Positions 33,716-43,550 of a stretch of DNA of 64,000 nt are shown here, piece by piece. Below the pieces are notes generated by a model, which saw nothing but the letters and a program-made list of their open reading frames with translations, did not search any database and was not told the origin of the DNA. Each line of letters opens with the position of its first letter. The stretch's first letter is position 1. Position numbers and translations under genes: made by a program. The DNA comes from Nocardioides jiangsuensis (lineage in GTDB: Bacteria; Actinomycetota; Actinomycetes; Propionibacteriales; Nocardioidaceae): the NCBI RefSeq assembly GCF_019679455.1, contig NZ_JAIEZQ010000002.1, positions 186,001-250,000 of the forward strand, in the 5' to 3' direction.

Positions 33716-35136
33716 GGGCGAGAGGCCAGCGACCGCGAGGAGGCGGAGCCGTAGCGGCGCGTCGGGTTCGACCCGATCGCGGAGGCGTTCGGCAGCGTGG
33801 CCTGCTTGCCCGACCGGCGCGCCGGCGCCTTGTGCGCGGATGCGGTCCGGCCCGCCGGGGTGGTGGCGGCGCTGCGGCTCGTGTGCTGCTGCGCGGCGGC
33901 CTTCTTCGCGGGCGCCTTCTTCGCCGGCGTCTTCTTCGCGGTCTGCGCCGCCGACGCGGCCTTGGCGGTCTTGGCGGTCTTGGCCGGCTTCGTGCCCGTG
34001 GCGGTCCTCGTGGCCTTGACCGCCTTGGCGGATCTCCCGGCGGCCTTCTTGGGAGCGGGCGCGGCGGGCGCCGTGGCGTGGGTGTCGAGGAACTCGTCGA
34101 TGATCCGCCAGGTGGTCTGCCGTGCCGCCCGCCCGGTGAGCATGCCGAGGTGGCCGCCGGGGACCACCTCGAAGCGCACCGAGGGCGCCCCGGTCGCCAG
34201 GTCCTCGATGGGCCGGATCGAGCGCACCGGCGCGATCCCGTCGCTGCCGCCGGCGAAGACCAGCATCGGCACCGCGATGTCGGCGAGGTCGATGTCGCGG
34301 TCGTCCATCCGGACCACGCCGGTGGCGAGCTGGTTGCCCTTGAGGATCCGGTGGTAGAGCTGCCCGAACGTCCGGCCGGGGTAGGCGATCATGTTCGCGG
34401 TGAACCGGTCCACGGCCTCGATCTGCGCGAGGAAGTCGGTGTCGTCGAGCTTCGCGGCGATCGCGAGCGGCTTGGTGACCAGCTTGTTGAAGCTCGACAG
34501 CTGGAACGCCCGGCGTACCAGCGGCTTCGGGGCGCCGCCCAGCAGCCGGTAGAGCTGGGTGACCAGGCCCCCGCCGTCGGTGATGTTGAGCAGCGGGCGG
34601 ATCGGCGCGACGAGCGGCACCTGGGTGACGTCGACCGGGGAGCCGACCACGGTGAGCGACGCGATCGGCAGGTCCGGACGGTCCGCAGCGGTGAGCATCG
34701 CGAAGATCCCGCCGAGGCTCCAGCCGACCACGTGCACCGGCCGGCCGCCGGCGTGCGCGCTGACCTCCTCGACCGCGGCCGGGATCACCTCGTCGACCCA
34801 GTGCTCCATGCCGAGGGCGCGGTTGGCGAAGGAGACCTCGCCGTACTCCACGAGGTAGGTGGGCCGGCCGCCGGTGACCAGGTGCTCGACCAGCGAGCAG
34901 CCGCGGCGCAGGTCGAAGCAGAGCGCGGGCGCGGCGAGCGGCGTGACCAGGAGGACCGGGTCGCCCTCCTCCTTCACCCGCTTGCTCGGACGGTAGTGGT
35001 AGACCTCCCGCAGCACCCCGTCGTCGATCAGGGTCCGGGGCATCGGTCGGAGATCGGCCAGCCCGCCGTACAACATCTTGTGCGCGACATTGCTGGCTGC
35101 TGAGGCGACCTGGTCCGGCTTGGGGATCAGATCCAT
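33712..35136 (-). CDS. PhaC-like alpha/beta hydrolase with Lys/Ala-rich histone-like C-terminal tail
   Basis: Residues 1-350 form an alpha/beta hydrolase like class III PHA synthases (DPVLLVTPLAAPALCFDLRR; lipase box GWSLGG; acid in FAGGSDGIAP; His in PGGHLGML). The PHA synthase box normally has Cys as nucleophile; here it is Ser, so it is more likely a hydrolase or transacylase than a polymerase. Residues about 355-475 are a disordered tail rich in Lys-Ala (AKTAKTAKAAS ... KKTPAKKAPAKKAAA), like histone H1 or mycobacterial Hlp tails. The tail end overlaps the permease start. Confidence 0.8.
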   Translation of the reverse strand: MDLIPKPDQVASAASNVAHKMLYGGLADLRPMPRTLIDDGVLREVYHYRPSKRVKEEGDPVLLVTPLAAPALCFDLRRGCSLVEHLVTGGRPTYLVEYGEVSFANRALGMEHWVDEVIPAAVEEVSAHAGGRPVHVVGWSLGGIFAMLTAADRPDLPIASLTVVGSPVDVTQVPLVAPIRPLLNITDGGGLVTQLYRLLGGAPKPLVRRAFQLSSFNKLVTKPLAIAAKLDDTDFLAQIEAVDRFTANMIAYPGRTFGQLYHRILKGNQLATGVVRMDDRDIDLADIAVPMLVFAGGSDGIAPVRSIRPIEDLATGAPSVRFEVVPGGHLGMLTGRAARQTTWRIIDEFLDTHATAPAAPAPKKAAGRSAKAVKATRTATGTKPAKTAKTAKAASAAQTAKKTPAKKAPAKKAAAQQHTSRSAATTPAGRTASAHKAPARRSGKQATLPNASAIGSNPTRRYGSASSRSLASRP

Positions 35137-35226
35137 GACGTGAGGATAGCCACCGACCTCCGAGCCGGTCTGCAGCCCGCGCGCGTGAGATGCCTCGCGT
35201 CCGCAGGGTGTTGACGCGGGGGCTGC

Positions 35227-36678
<1,452 letters not shown>

Positions 36679-36688
36679 AGGTTCGACC

Positions 36689-37765
36689 CTAGTCCCTGTC
36701 CGCGTGGTAACGGAGACCGATCTCCTCCCGGATCCGGTCCATGAGGCGCATCAGCTCCACGGTCTCGTCGAGCGGCACCAGGGGGCTCTCCAGCTCGCCG
36801 TTGCGCAGGCAGCGCATCACCTCGGCCGCCTCGTCGGCGAGCCCGGTCCCGGTGACCTGCTCGGTGATCTCGAAGCTCTCCCCGTCGCTGGTCCAGGTCG
36901 CGGACCGGGGGTGGTGGAACGCGTCGCCGAGGTCGAGCCGGCCGGTGTCCGTGGCGACCGAGGCGGTGCGCGGCGACCAGGCGGTCATCGTCGAGGAAAG
37001 CGAGGCGACCGCGCCGCTGTCGTAGCCGAGGGAGAGCGAGAGGTTCAGGTCGATCCCGCTCGGCGACAGCGCCGCCACCGCGGCCACCGAGTCCGGGCTG
37101 CCGAGGAACAGGTGGGCGAAGGTCAGCGGGTAGACGCCCATGTCGAGGAGCGCGCCGCCGCCGAGCTCGGGGGCGAGCAGCCGGTCGGTCTCCGGCTTGT
37201 CGACCAGGAAGCCGAGGTCGGCGCGGACCTGCTGGATCGTCCCGAACGCGCCGCTGTCCGCGAGCTGCTTGAGCCGGCGGACCACCGGGTTGCAGCGCAT
37301 CCACATGGCCTCCATGAAGAACAGTCCCCGCGCGCGTGCCTCCGCGACGAGCTCCTCGGCGTCGGGGGCGTTCAGGGTCAGCGCCTTCTCGCACAGCACC
37401 GGCTTCCCGGCGTCGAAGGCGAGCAGCACGTGCTCCTTGTGCAGGGCGTGGGGCGTGGCGACGTACACCACGTCGACGTCCGGGTCCTCGACCAGCTCGG
37501 CGTAAGAGCCGTACGCGCGGGCGGCGCCGAACCGGTCGGCGAACTCCTGGGCGCTCTCGAGCCGCCGGGCGCCGACCGCCGCGATCTCGGCGTCGGGGAG
37601 GAGGGCCAGGTTCTCGGCGAAGCCGCGGGCGATCTTGCCGGTGGCGAGGATGCCCCAGCGGACGGGGCGGTCGGCGGGGAGCGGCGCGTTGACCGAGGGA
37701 CCCGGGGGCACGTCGAGGGCGGGAAGAGGGCCGAAGGGGGTGTCGAGGCTCGTCACGGACGTCAT
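36689..37765 (-). CDS. Gfo/Idh/MocA-family oxidoreductase
   Basis: The 358-residue NAD(P)-dependent dehydrogenase has a Rossmann start VRWGILATGKIARGFAENL, the motif YVATPHALHKEHVLLAFDAGKPVLCEKALTLN (catalytic-type EKA lysine), then a C-terminal domain with GGGALLDMGVYPL. Sugar or inositol derivatives are typical substrates; which one is not evident. It precedes otsA by 10 nt, so both are probably on one mRNA, hinting at a carbohydrate role. Confidence 0.9.
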   Translation of the reverse strand: MTSVTSLDTPFGPLPALDVPPGPSVNAPLPADRPVRWGILATGKIARGFAENLALLPDAEIAAVGARRLESAQEFADRFGAARAYGSYAELVEDPDVDVVYVATPHALHKEHVLLAFDAGKPVLCEKALTLNAPDAEELVAEARARGLFFMEAMWMRCNPVVRRLKQLADSGAFGTIQQVRADLGFLVDKPETDRLLAPELGGGALLDMGVYPLTFAHLFLGSPDSVAAVAALSPSGIDLNLSLSLGYDSGAVASLSSTMTAWSPRTASVATDTGRLDLGDAFHHPRSATWTSDGESFEITEQVTGTGLADEAAEVMRCLRNGELESPLVPLDETVELMRLMDRIREEIGLRYHADRD

Positions 37766-37912
37766 TGTGCCCGGCGCTCCTGAGCGGAAACGGGGCGTCC
37801 CGAAAACCTCCCCGGGAAACGCCGCATGCAAATGACATCGTTGTCGTTCGTCGCTTACGATGGGCGTCGACCACGCTACGCATCGCAGTCTCGACACACG
37901 CAGGAGCCGTCC

Positions 37913-38212
37913 ATGGACGCCGCGAACGCCCTCAACCAGGGACAGGACGCCCCGCAGCCGAACGAGCTCTCCGAGCGCGACCGGGAGATCCTCAACTTCG
38001 AGCGCCAGTGGTGGAAGTACGCCGGGGCCAAGGAGCAGGCGGTCCGCGAGAAGTTCGACATGTCCTCGACGCGCTACTACCAGGTGCTCAACGCGCTCAT
38101 CGACCGTCCAGAGGCGCTCGCGTTCGACCCGCTGCTGGTGCGTCGCCTGCGTCGCCTGCGCGCCGCCCGCCAGCGCGCCCGCTCGGCCCGCCGCCTCGGC
38201 TTCGAGGTCTGA
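37913..38212 (+). CDS. DUF3263 protein
   Basis: A 99-residue, mostly helical protein with the DUF3263 signature ILNFERQWWKYAGAKEQAVREKFDMSSTRYYQVLNALID and an Arg-rich end. The helix-turn-helix-like pattern suggests DNA binding, but function is unknown. AGGAG lies 6 nt before the ATG. It is followed after 1 nt by a LytR_C gene, a pairing that I recall as common in actinobacteria. Confidence 0.9.
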   Translation: MDAANALNQGQDAPQPNELSERDREILNFERQWWKYAGAKEQAVREKFDMSSTRYYQVLNALIDRPEALAFDPLLVRRLRRLRAARQRARSARRLGFEV

Positions 38213-38213
38213 G

Positions 38214-38768
38214 ATGCACCTGCGACGCGGCGCCCGCCGCCACGACGAGCGGGGCATCGCCGTGCCCTCGCCGATCGCCGTGCTGAGCCTGGCCGCGGTC
38301 GCGCTCGCCGGGGTCGCCTTCGTCACCACCTCCGGTGACCCGGAGGAGCCGGCGAAGGCCGCCGGCCCGGTCAGCGCGTCGTCGTCGCCGTCCCCGAGCG
38401 CCCCGGCGCCCTCCCCGTCGGCGGCCGCCACCACCGCGCCGAAGCAGGTCATCGACAAGCAGAAGCCGAAGAAGCCTAAGGAGCCCGCGGTCCGCCGCGG
38501 CCAGGTCTACGTCGAGGTCTACAACAACTCCGGCATCTCCGGGCTGGCCGGCTCCACCGCCTCCCGGATCGCCGGCGCCGGCTGGCAGGTCGTCGGCTCC
38601 GACAACTGGTACGGCACCATCCCGGCCAGCACGGTCTACTACCCCGACCGGCTCGAGGAGGAGGCCGAGCTGCTGGCCAAGGACCTCGGCATCGCCCGGC
38701 TGAACCCCGCGATCTCCCCGATGCGCTTCGACCGGCTCACGGTCATCCTCACCGCCGACTTCGCCTGA
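38214..38768 (+). CDS. Membrane-anchored LytR C-terminal (LytR_C) domain protein
   Basis: The 184-residue protein has one N-terminal membrane helix (SPIAVLSLAAVALAGVAFVTT), a Ser/Pro/Ala linker, a Lys-Pro patch and a LytR_C domain (VYVEVYNNSGISGLAGSTASRIAGAGW ... STVYYPD). Such domains occur with cell-wall glycopolymer ligases and are placed outside the membrane. There is no catalytic LCP domain, so a binding or accessory role is inferred. Confidence 0.88.
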   Translation: MHLRRGARRHDERGIAVPSPIAVLSLAAVALAGVAFVTTSGDPEEPAKAAGPVSASSSPSPSAPAPSPSAAATTAPKQVIDKQKPKKPKEPAVRRGQVYVEVYNNSGISGLAGSTASRIAGAGWQVVGSDNWYGTIPASTVYYPDRLEEEAELLAKDLGIARLNPAISPMRFDRLTVILTADFA

Positions 38769-38833
38769 CCCGCCGCGTCCTGACGCTGCTGACCCGTCGA
38801 CCCGTCGCTTCCCGGCTCTGGTTGAGTAGGGCC

Positions 38834-39688
38834 ATGGACTTCCGCACGGCCGAGGGTCGACAGAGGTACGACGCGCTGGTGGCCGACGCCGCGAAGACGG
38901 TGGTCGGGCTCGACTTCGACGGGGTGCTCTCGCCGATCGTCGACGACCCCACCCAGGCCTCGATCCACCCCGACGGCCCCGAGGTCCTCGTCGAGCTCGC
39001 CGACCAGGTGCGCGGCATCGCCGTCATCACCGGCCGCCCCGCCCGCCAGGCGATCACCCTCGGCAGCCTGGACGAGGTGGGCGTGACCATCGCCGAGCGC
39101 GGTCACGAGCTGTTCCTGCTCGGGCAGTACGGCAACGAGCGCTGGTCCTCGGGCACCCGCCGCGTCGTCTCGCCGCGCCCGCCGCGGGGGCTCGGCAGCT
39201 TCATGTCGGAGCTGCCGCAGATGCTGCGCCGCCACGACGCGGCCGACGCGTTCGTCGAGGAGAAGGGCCTCGCGGTCGCGGTGCACACCCGCCGGCTGCC
39301 GGACCCGCGGGCGGCCTACGACCGGCTGCTGCCGGTGCTCACCGACGCGGCGTCGCGGTTCGGGTTGGGCGTGGAGCCGGGCCGGCTCGTGATCGAGGTG
39401 CGCGCCCCCGGCATGCACAAGGGGCAGGCACTCCGCACGATCCACGACGAGCTCGGCGCGCACGGCGTGATCTTCGCCGGCGACGACCTCGGCGACATCG
39501 AGGCGTTCCGGGCGGTGGGGGAGCTCCGCGACGAGGGTGCCCCGGCCCTGCTGATCTGCTCCGGGTCCGAGGAGCAGAAGGCGCTCGTCGAGCTCTCCGA
39601 CATCGTCGTGGACGGGCCGGCCGGGGTGCTGGCGCTGCTCAGGCAGTTCGCCCGCGACGCCGCAGCCGTGCACGCTCCCGCCGACTGA
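38834..39688 (+). CDS. otsB: Trehalose-phosphatase
   Basis: Dephosphorylates trehalose 6-phosphate to trehalose. The 284-residue HAD-superfamily enzyme has the nucleophile motif VVGLDFDGVLSPIV, motif II VITGRPARQ, the KGQAL region and the metal-binding GDDLGDIEAF. The ATG at 38834 places the first motif at the usual distance; a TTG four codons earlier is in frame. Its last 50 nt overlap a convergent gene. Confidence 0.94.
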   Translation: MDFRTAEGRQRYDALVADAAKTVVGLDFDGVLSPIVDDPTQASIHPDGPEVLVELADQVRGIAVITGRPARQAITLGSLDEVGVTIAERGHELFLLGQYGNERWSSGTRRVVSPRPPRGLGSFMSELPQMLRRHDAADAFVEEKGLAVAVHTRRLPDPRAAYDRLLPVLTDAASRFGLGVEPGRLVIEVRAPGMHKGQALRTIHDELGAHGVIFAGDDLGDIEAFRAVGELRDEGAPALLICSGSEEQKALVELSDIVVDGPAGVLALLRQFARDAAAVHAPAD

Positions 39689-40091
39689 CCGTGGCGTAGC
39701 CGCCGTCCTCGAGGCCGGCCAGCCTCTCGAACGCGTTGTGCACCCCCGGGTCGCCCCCGCGCAGGTAGGACCAGCCGGCCGCGAGCCCGTAGAGCGGGAG
39801 CATCGGCAGGCCCAGGCAGGCGACGTACTGCCAGCTGTGCCGCTCCTCGTGCAGCAGCATCCGCGGCCGCTCCGCCCACCAGCCGGGCTCGTGCCGGGAG
39901 ACCACCACGTTGCCGACGGTGAACGCCGGCGCGGGGACGCCGAGCCGGAACCCGTGCGCGAGCACCAGTCCTCGCGGCCCGCGGGACAGCCGCGCCCGCC
40001 CAGCCGTGGCCACCGCGAGACCCAGAGGCGTGGAGGCGTTGAGCCAGTTCAGCACCAGCTTCACCCGCCACCACGGCACGCCTGTCCTCAT
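39639..40091 (-). CDS. Conserved-looking protein with HExxH-type motif, function unknown
   Basis: A 150-residue protein with a zincin-like HEERH followed by SWQYVACLG and a hydrophobic stretch (LPMLPLYGLAAGWSYL). The N terminus is amphipathic. The HExxH plus a membrane-associated helix could mean a small metallopeptidase, but a third ligand is not obvious and the motif may be structural. It overlaps the 3' end of otsB by 50 nt on the opposite strand. Confidence 0.65.
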   Translation of the reverse strand: MRTGVPWWRVKLVLNWLNASTPLGLAVATAGRARLSRGPRGLVLAHGFRLGVPAPAFTVGNVVVSRHEPGWWAERPRMLLHEERHSWQYVACLGLPMLPLYGLAAGWSYLRGGDPGVHNAFERLAGLEDGGYATVSRRERARLRRRGRTA

Positions 40092-40170
40092 GCCGTCATC
40101 ATGCCGGAACGTCCGGTCTCGGATCCTGGACCTGATGTGCGCATCGTGAGACGCCTGCGTACGCTGATTC

Positions 40171-40310
40171 TCAGCTCATCGAGAGGGGCAGAGGGAACGG
40201 CCCGACGAAGCCCCGGCAACCCGCCACAGCACGCTTGTCCTCCTGACGAACTGCGGTGGTGACGGTGCCAATTCCGTCTCGTGCCGACCGTCGGCGCGGG
40301 AAAGATGAGA
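40171..40310 (+). promoter_or_regulatory. SAM-I/IV-clan riboswitch in the thrC leader
   Basis: The sequence follows the S-box core: P1 arms CTCATC (40175-40180) and GATGAG (40304-40309), then GAGAGGGGCAGAGGGAACGG, CCCGACGAAGCCCCGGCAAC, and after a variable arm the distal GGTGCCAATTCCGTC. The thrC Shine-Dalgarno AAGGAGG starts right after the P1 3' arm, so ligand binding probably controls translation initiation. The core matches the SAM-I/SAM-IV clan by eye; the exact class needs a covariance model. Confidence 0.88.
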
Positions 40311-40321
40311 AGGAGGCCTCC

Positions 40322-41593
40322 TTGAGCACGTCCACCCTCGCCGCACCCGCCGCCGGACTCCGGGAAGGCGCCTTCGGGAACGCCACCGGCCTGGTCTGCC
40401 GCGAGTGCCGCGCCACCCAGCCCCTCGGCCCGTTCTACGCCTGCCAGGAGTGCTTCGGCCCCCTCGAGATCGGCTACGACTTCCCGGCCGTGACCCGCGA
40501 GCAGATCGAGGCCGGCCCCAAGAACATCTGGCGCTACCAGCCGCTGCTGCCGGTGCCCGCCGACATCGCCTCGAGCCCGAACATGGAGCCCGGCTTCACC
40601 CGGCTGCTCAAGGCGCACAACCTCGGCCGCGAGCTCGGCCTGAAGAACCTCTGGGTCAAGGACGACTCCGGCAACCCGACCCACTCCTTCAAGGACCGGG
40701 TCGTCGCGATCGCGCTGTCCGCCGCCCGCGAGCTCGACATGAAGGTCTTCGCCTGCCCCTCGACCGGCAACCTGGCCAACGCCGTCGCCGCCGCCGGTGC
40801 CCGGGCCGGGATGAAGACGGTCGTGTTCATCCCGCACGACCTCGAGATCCCCAAGGTCGTGGCGAGCGCGATCTACACCAACTCCCTGGTCGCGGTGCGC
40901 GGCAACTACGACGACGTGAACCGGCTCGCCTCCGAGATCGCGGGCGAGGAGGACGGCTGGGCGTTCGTGAACGTCAACGTCCGCCCCTACTACGCCGAGG
41001 GCTCCAAGACCCTCGGCTTCGAGGTCGCCGAGCAGCTCGGCTGGCGCCTCCCGCAGCAGGTGGTCATCCCCGTCGCGTCCGGCTCCCAGCTCACCAAGGT
41101 CGACAAGGGCTTCCAGGAGCTCGTCTCGCTCGGCCTGGTCGAGGACACGCCGTACAAGATCTTCGGCGCCCAGGCCCACGGCTGCTCGCCGGTCTCGGCC
41201 GCCTTCAAGGACGGCCACGACGTCGTACGCCCGGTCAAGCCCGACACCATCGCCAAGTCGCTGGCCATCGGCAACCCCGCGGACGGCCCCTACGTGCTCG
41301 ACGTCGCCCGGCGCACCGGCGGCGCGATCGAGGACGTCACCGACGAAGAGGTGCGCGACGGCATCCAGCTGCTCGCCCGCACCGAGGGCATCTTCGCCGA
41401 GACCGCCGGCGGCGTCACCATCGCGACGCTGAAGAAGCTCGTGGAGACCGGCCAGCTCGACCCCGAGGCCGAGACGGTCGTGTTCAACACCGGCGACGGC
41501 CTCAAGACGCTCGACGCCGTGGCGGACCGGGTCGGCCCGGCCGCGACGATCGACCCGAGCTACACCGCGTTCACCGCCATCGGCCTGGTCTGA
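40322..41593 (+). CDS. thrC: Threonine synthase
   Basis: Converts O-phosphohomoserine to threonine with PLP. The 423-residue fold II enzyme has an N-terminal zinc-ribbon-like CRECRATQPLGPFYACQEC and the PLP lysine in NPTHSFKDRVV. Further motifs are PSTGNLANAVAA and the C-terminal TAGGVTIATLKKL. The TTG start is preferred since AAGGAGG lies 6 nt upstream; an in-frame GTG at 40256 lies inside the riboswitch. Control by a SAM riboswitch links it to methionine supply. A sulfur-carrier gene follows after 38 nt. Confidence 0.94.
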   Translation: MSTSTLAAPAAGLREGAFGNATGLVCRECRATQPLGPFYACQECFGPLEIGYDFPAVTREQIEAGPKNIWRYQPLLPVPADIASSPNMEPGFTRLLKAHNLGRELGLKNLWVKDDSGNPTHSFKDRVVAIALSAARELDMKVFACPSTGNLANAVAAAGARAGMKTVVFIPHDLEIPKVVASAIYTNSLVAVRGNYDDVNRLASEIAGEEDGWAFVNVNVRPYYAEGSKTLGFEVAEQLGWRLPQQVVIPVASGSQLTKVDKGFQELVSLGLVEDTPYKIFGAQAHGCSPVSAAFKDGHDVVRPVKPDTIAKSLAIGNPADGPYVLDVARRTGGAIEDVTDEEVRDGIQLLARTEGIFAETAGGVTIATLKKLVETGQLDPEAETVVFNTGDGLKTLDAVADRVGPAATIDPSYTAFTAIGLV

Positions 41594-41631
41594 CCGGCCG
41601 CCGTCACCCCAGAACCCACGGAGGAACACAG

Positions 41632-41910
41632 ATGAGCGTCAGCGTCCGCATCCCGACGATCCTGCGCACCTACACCGGCGGCGACTCCGAGGTCACCGCC
41701 GAGGGCGCCACCCTGTCGGAGGTGCTCGAGAACCTCGACGCGTCCTACCCGGGCATCAAGGGCCGGATCCTCGACGACCAGGGGTCGATCCGCCGGTTCG
41801 TCAACGTGTACGTCGGCAACGACGACGTGCGCTTCCTCGAGGCGCTCGACACGACCACGCCCGACGGCGCCCAGGTCTCCGTGATCCCGGCGGTCGCGGG
41901 CGGCTGCTGA
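41632..41910 (+). CDS. CysO-like MoaD/ThiS-family sulfur carrier protein ending GGC
   Basis: A 92-residue ubiquitin-like protein. It resembles, from memory, Mycobacterium tuberculosis CysO (SIPTILRPHTGG versus VRIPTILRTYTGG; RFVNIYVNDEDVRF versus RFVNVYVGNDDVRF; ILPAVAGG versus VIPAVAGGC). CysO carries sulfur as a C-terminal thiocarboxylate for cysteine synthesis. Here one Cys follows the diglycine, so a processing step may be needed. The ATG follows GGAGGAAC. It shares the thrC transcript and hence the SAM riboswitch. Confidence 0.88.
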   Translation: MSVSVRIPTILRTYTGGDSEVTAEGATLSEVLENLDASYPGIKGRILDDQGSIRRFVNVYVGNDDVRFLEALDTTTPDGAQVSVIPAVAGGC

Positions 41911-41938
41911 GCCCCGGCCGGTCGCTAGGCTCGACGGC

Positions 41939-42409
41939 ATGTCTCCCCACATCGCCACTGCCGACCGGGTCGACCGGGACGCCCTCCTCGACTTCGTCCG
42001 GCCGCGCCACAAGGGCACCCTGGTCACGCTGCGCAAGGACGGCCGCCCGCAGATGTCGCCGGTCAGCTGCGGGGTGGACGACCAGGGACGCGTCGTCGTG
42101 TCGACGTACCCCGAGCGGGCCAAGGCCCGCAACCTTCGCCGCGACCCGCGGGTGTCGGTCCTGGTCCACTCGGACGACTGGAACGACGCCTACGTCCAGC
42201 TCGACGGCACGGCCGAGGTGATCGACATGCCCGAGGCCGTGGAGCCGCTGGTCGACTACTACCGCTGCATCGCCGGCGAGCACCCGGACTGGGACGAGTA
42301 CCGCGCCGCCATGGTGAAGCAGGACAAGTCGCTGATCCGGGTCACCATCGAGCGGTGGGGCCCGATCGCCACCGGAGGCTTCCCGCCGAACCGCGTCGAC
42401 GCCGGTTAG
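41939..42409 (+). CDS. PPOX-class F420-dependent oxidoreductase-like protein
   Basis: A 156-residue split-barrel flavin/F420-binding protein. The N-terminal strand pair HKGTLVTLRKDGRPQMSPVSC, VVVSTYPERAKARNLRRDPRVSVLV and the later strand YVQLDGTAEVID fit the actinobacterial PPOX/F420 family. Substrate unknown. A separate promoter is likely, given 28 nt and a TAGGCT-like element upstream. Confidence 0.86.
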   Translation: MSPHIATADRVDRDALLDFVRPRHKGTLVTLRKDGRPQMSPVSCGVDDQGRVVVSTYPERAKARNLRRDPRVSVLVHSDDWNDAYVQLDGTAEVIDMPEAVEPLVDYYRCIAGEHPDWDEYRAAMVKQDKSLIRVTIERWGPIATGGFPPNRVDAG

Positions 42410-42419
42410 GGTCGGCCGC

Positions 42420-43283
42420 ATGAGCGACGTCCTCCTGGTCACCTGCGGCGCCCTTCCGGACGGGGAGGACGGCGGCCACCTGCTCGTCGAGGCGCTGCGG
42501 GCCCGCGGGCTCGGTGCGACCTGGGTGGCCTGGGACGACCCCGGGGTCGCCTGGTCCTCGGCACGGCTGGTCGCGGTGCGCAGCGCCTGGGACTACGAGC
42601 ACCAGCGCGACCGCTTCCTGGCCTGGGCGCGGGACGTCGAGGCGACGGTGCCGCTGATGAACAGCGCCGCCGTGCTCGCCTGGAACACCGACAAGCGCTA
42701 CCTGCTCGACCTCGTCGACGTCGGGCTGCCCGTCGTCCCCACGATCGCGGTCGAGGACGAGGGCGAGCTGCCGCCGGCGATCGCGTCCTTCGAGACCGCC
42801 GTGGTGAAGCCGCGGGTCGGCGCCGGCGGGCGCGGCGTCGTCGTCTTCGACGGCGAGCCCGGCGGGCCCGAAGGGCTGGACGAGTCCACGCTCGAGCCCG
42901 GCCCGTGGATCGTGCAGCCGCTGGTCGGGTCGGTACGCAGCGAGGGGGAGACCTCGGTCTTCGTCTTCGGCGGCGAGGTCGCCTCGCAGGTCCGGAAGGT
43001 CCCCGGCGCCGGGGAGATCCGGGTGCACGAGGAGTTCGGCGGCCGGACCCTCCCGGTCGCGGTCGACGAGGACGCCGCGGCACTGGCGCTGCGGACCGTC
43101 GCGGCGGCCGAGAAGGTGCTCGGGGAGCGGCTGCCGTACGCCCGGGTCGACCTGATGCGCCTGGCCGACGGCGAGCTCGCGGTGAGCGAGCTGGAAGTGA
43201 CCGAGCCCGGCCTCTACCTCGACGTGCTGCCGGGCAACGCGGAGGAGTACGCCGGCGTGCTGGCCGCGGCCCTCGACGCCTGA
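42420..43283 (+). CDS. ATP-grasp domain protein
   Basis: The 287-residue protein has an N-terminal region (VRSAWDYEHQRDRFLAWA), an ATP-grasp core with VVKPRVGAGGRGVVVF and PWIVQPLV, and the metal-binding end YARVDLMRLADGELAVSELEVTEPGLYL. It looks like RimK/glutathione-synthetase or DcsG-like carboxylate-amine ligases. Substrates cannot be told. It starts 10 nt after the PPOX gene, so the two are likely co-transcribed. Confidence 0.84.
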   Translation: MSDVLLVTCGALPDGEDGGHLLVEALRARGLGATWVAWDDPGVAWSSARLVAVRSAWDYEHQRDRFLAWARDVEATVPLMNSAAVLAWNTDKRYLLDLVDVGLPVVPTIAVEDEGELPPAIASFETAVVKPRVGAGGRGVVVFDGEPGGPEGLDESTLEPGPWIVQPLVGSVRSEGETSVFVFGGEVASQVRKVPGAGEIRVHEEFGGRTLPVAVDEDAAALALRTVAAAEKVLGERLPYARVDLMRLADGELAVSELEVTEPGLYLDVLPGNAEEYAGVLAAALDA

Positions 43284-43333
43284 GCCGGACCGGCCCGGCG
43301 GCGACGTGGCGTACGCGCCCCGAACAGACGAGT

Positions 43334-43373
43334 GGCCGGAGAGCGTCGTCTCGAGGACTCCGCTACTCCGGCC
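43334..43373 (+). terminator. Inverted repeat downstream of the ATP-grasp gene
   Basis: GGCCGGAG (43334-43341) and CTCCGGCC (43366-43373) can pair around a 24-nt loop that contains a smaller hairpin (GTCGTC/GAGGAC). It is followed by AAAAC, not by a U-tract. A terminator before groEL is plausible. Confidence 0.4.
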
Positions 43374-43550
43374 AAAACCCCGTCGCACCCACGAGGTCCA
43401 TCCAGAGTAGGACCGGGCGTTATGGGGGGTCAATGACTCGCGGAGGGTGGCTGCTTCGGTCTAGACCTCGCCTCGCGCGTGCGTCCGTGGCCCGCTCGGC
43501 CGCTCGGGCATCGCGCGGTGCCGCGGGGGATCCCGGGGGCGCCGTTTCGC
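43374..43550. other. Non-coding stretch upstream of the groEL promoter
   Basis: Part of the 485-nt gap between the ATP-grasp gene and groEL. I see no supported gene, no repeat unit of the A-F family and no further hairpin here; overlapping reading frames have no recognisable features. Confidence 0.5.

Noticed and set aside
33712-34070. Lys-Ala tail as a separate histone-like gene
   Set aside because: It is continuous in frame with the hydrolase, with no start codon and ribosome-binding site of its own.
40256-40321. Earlier GTG start for thrC
   Set aside because: It lies inside the riboswitch core, and the TTG at 40322 has a perfect Shine-Dalgarno at the right distance.
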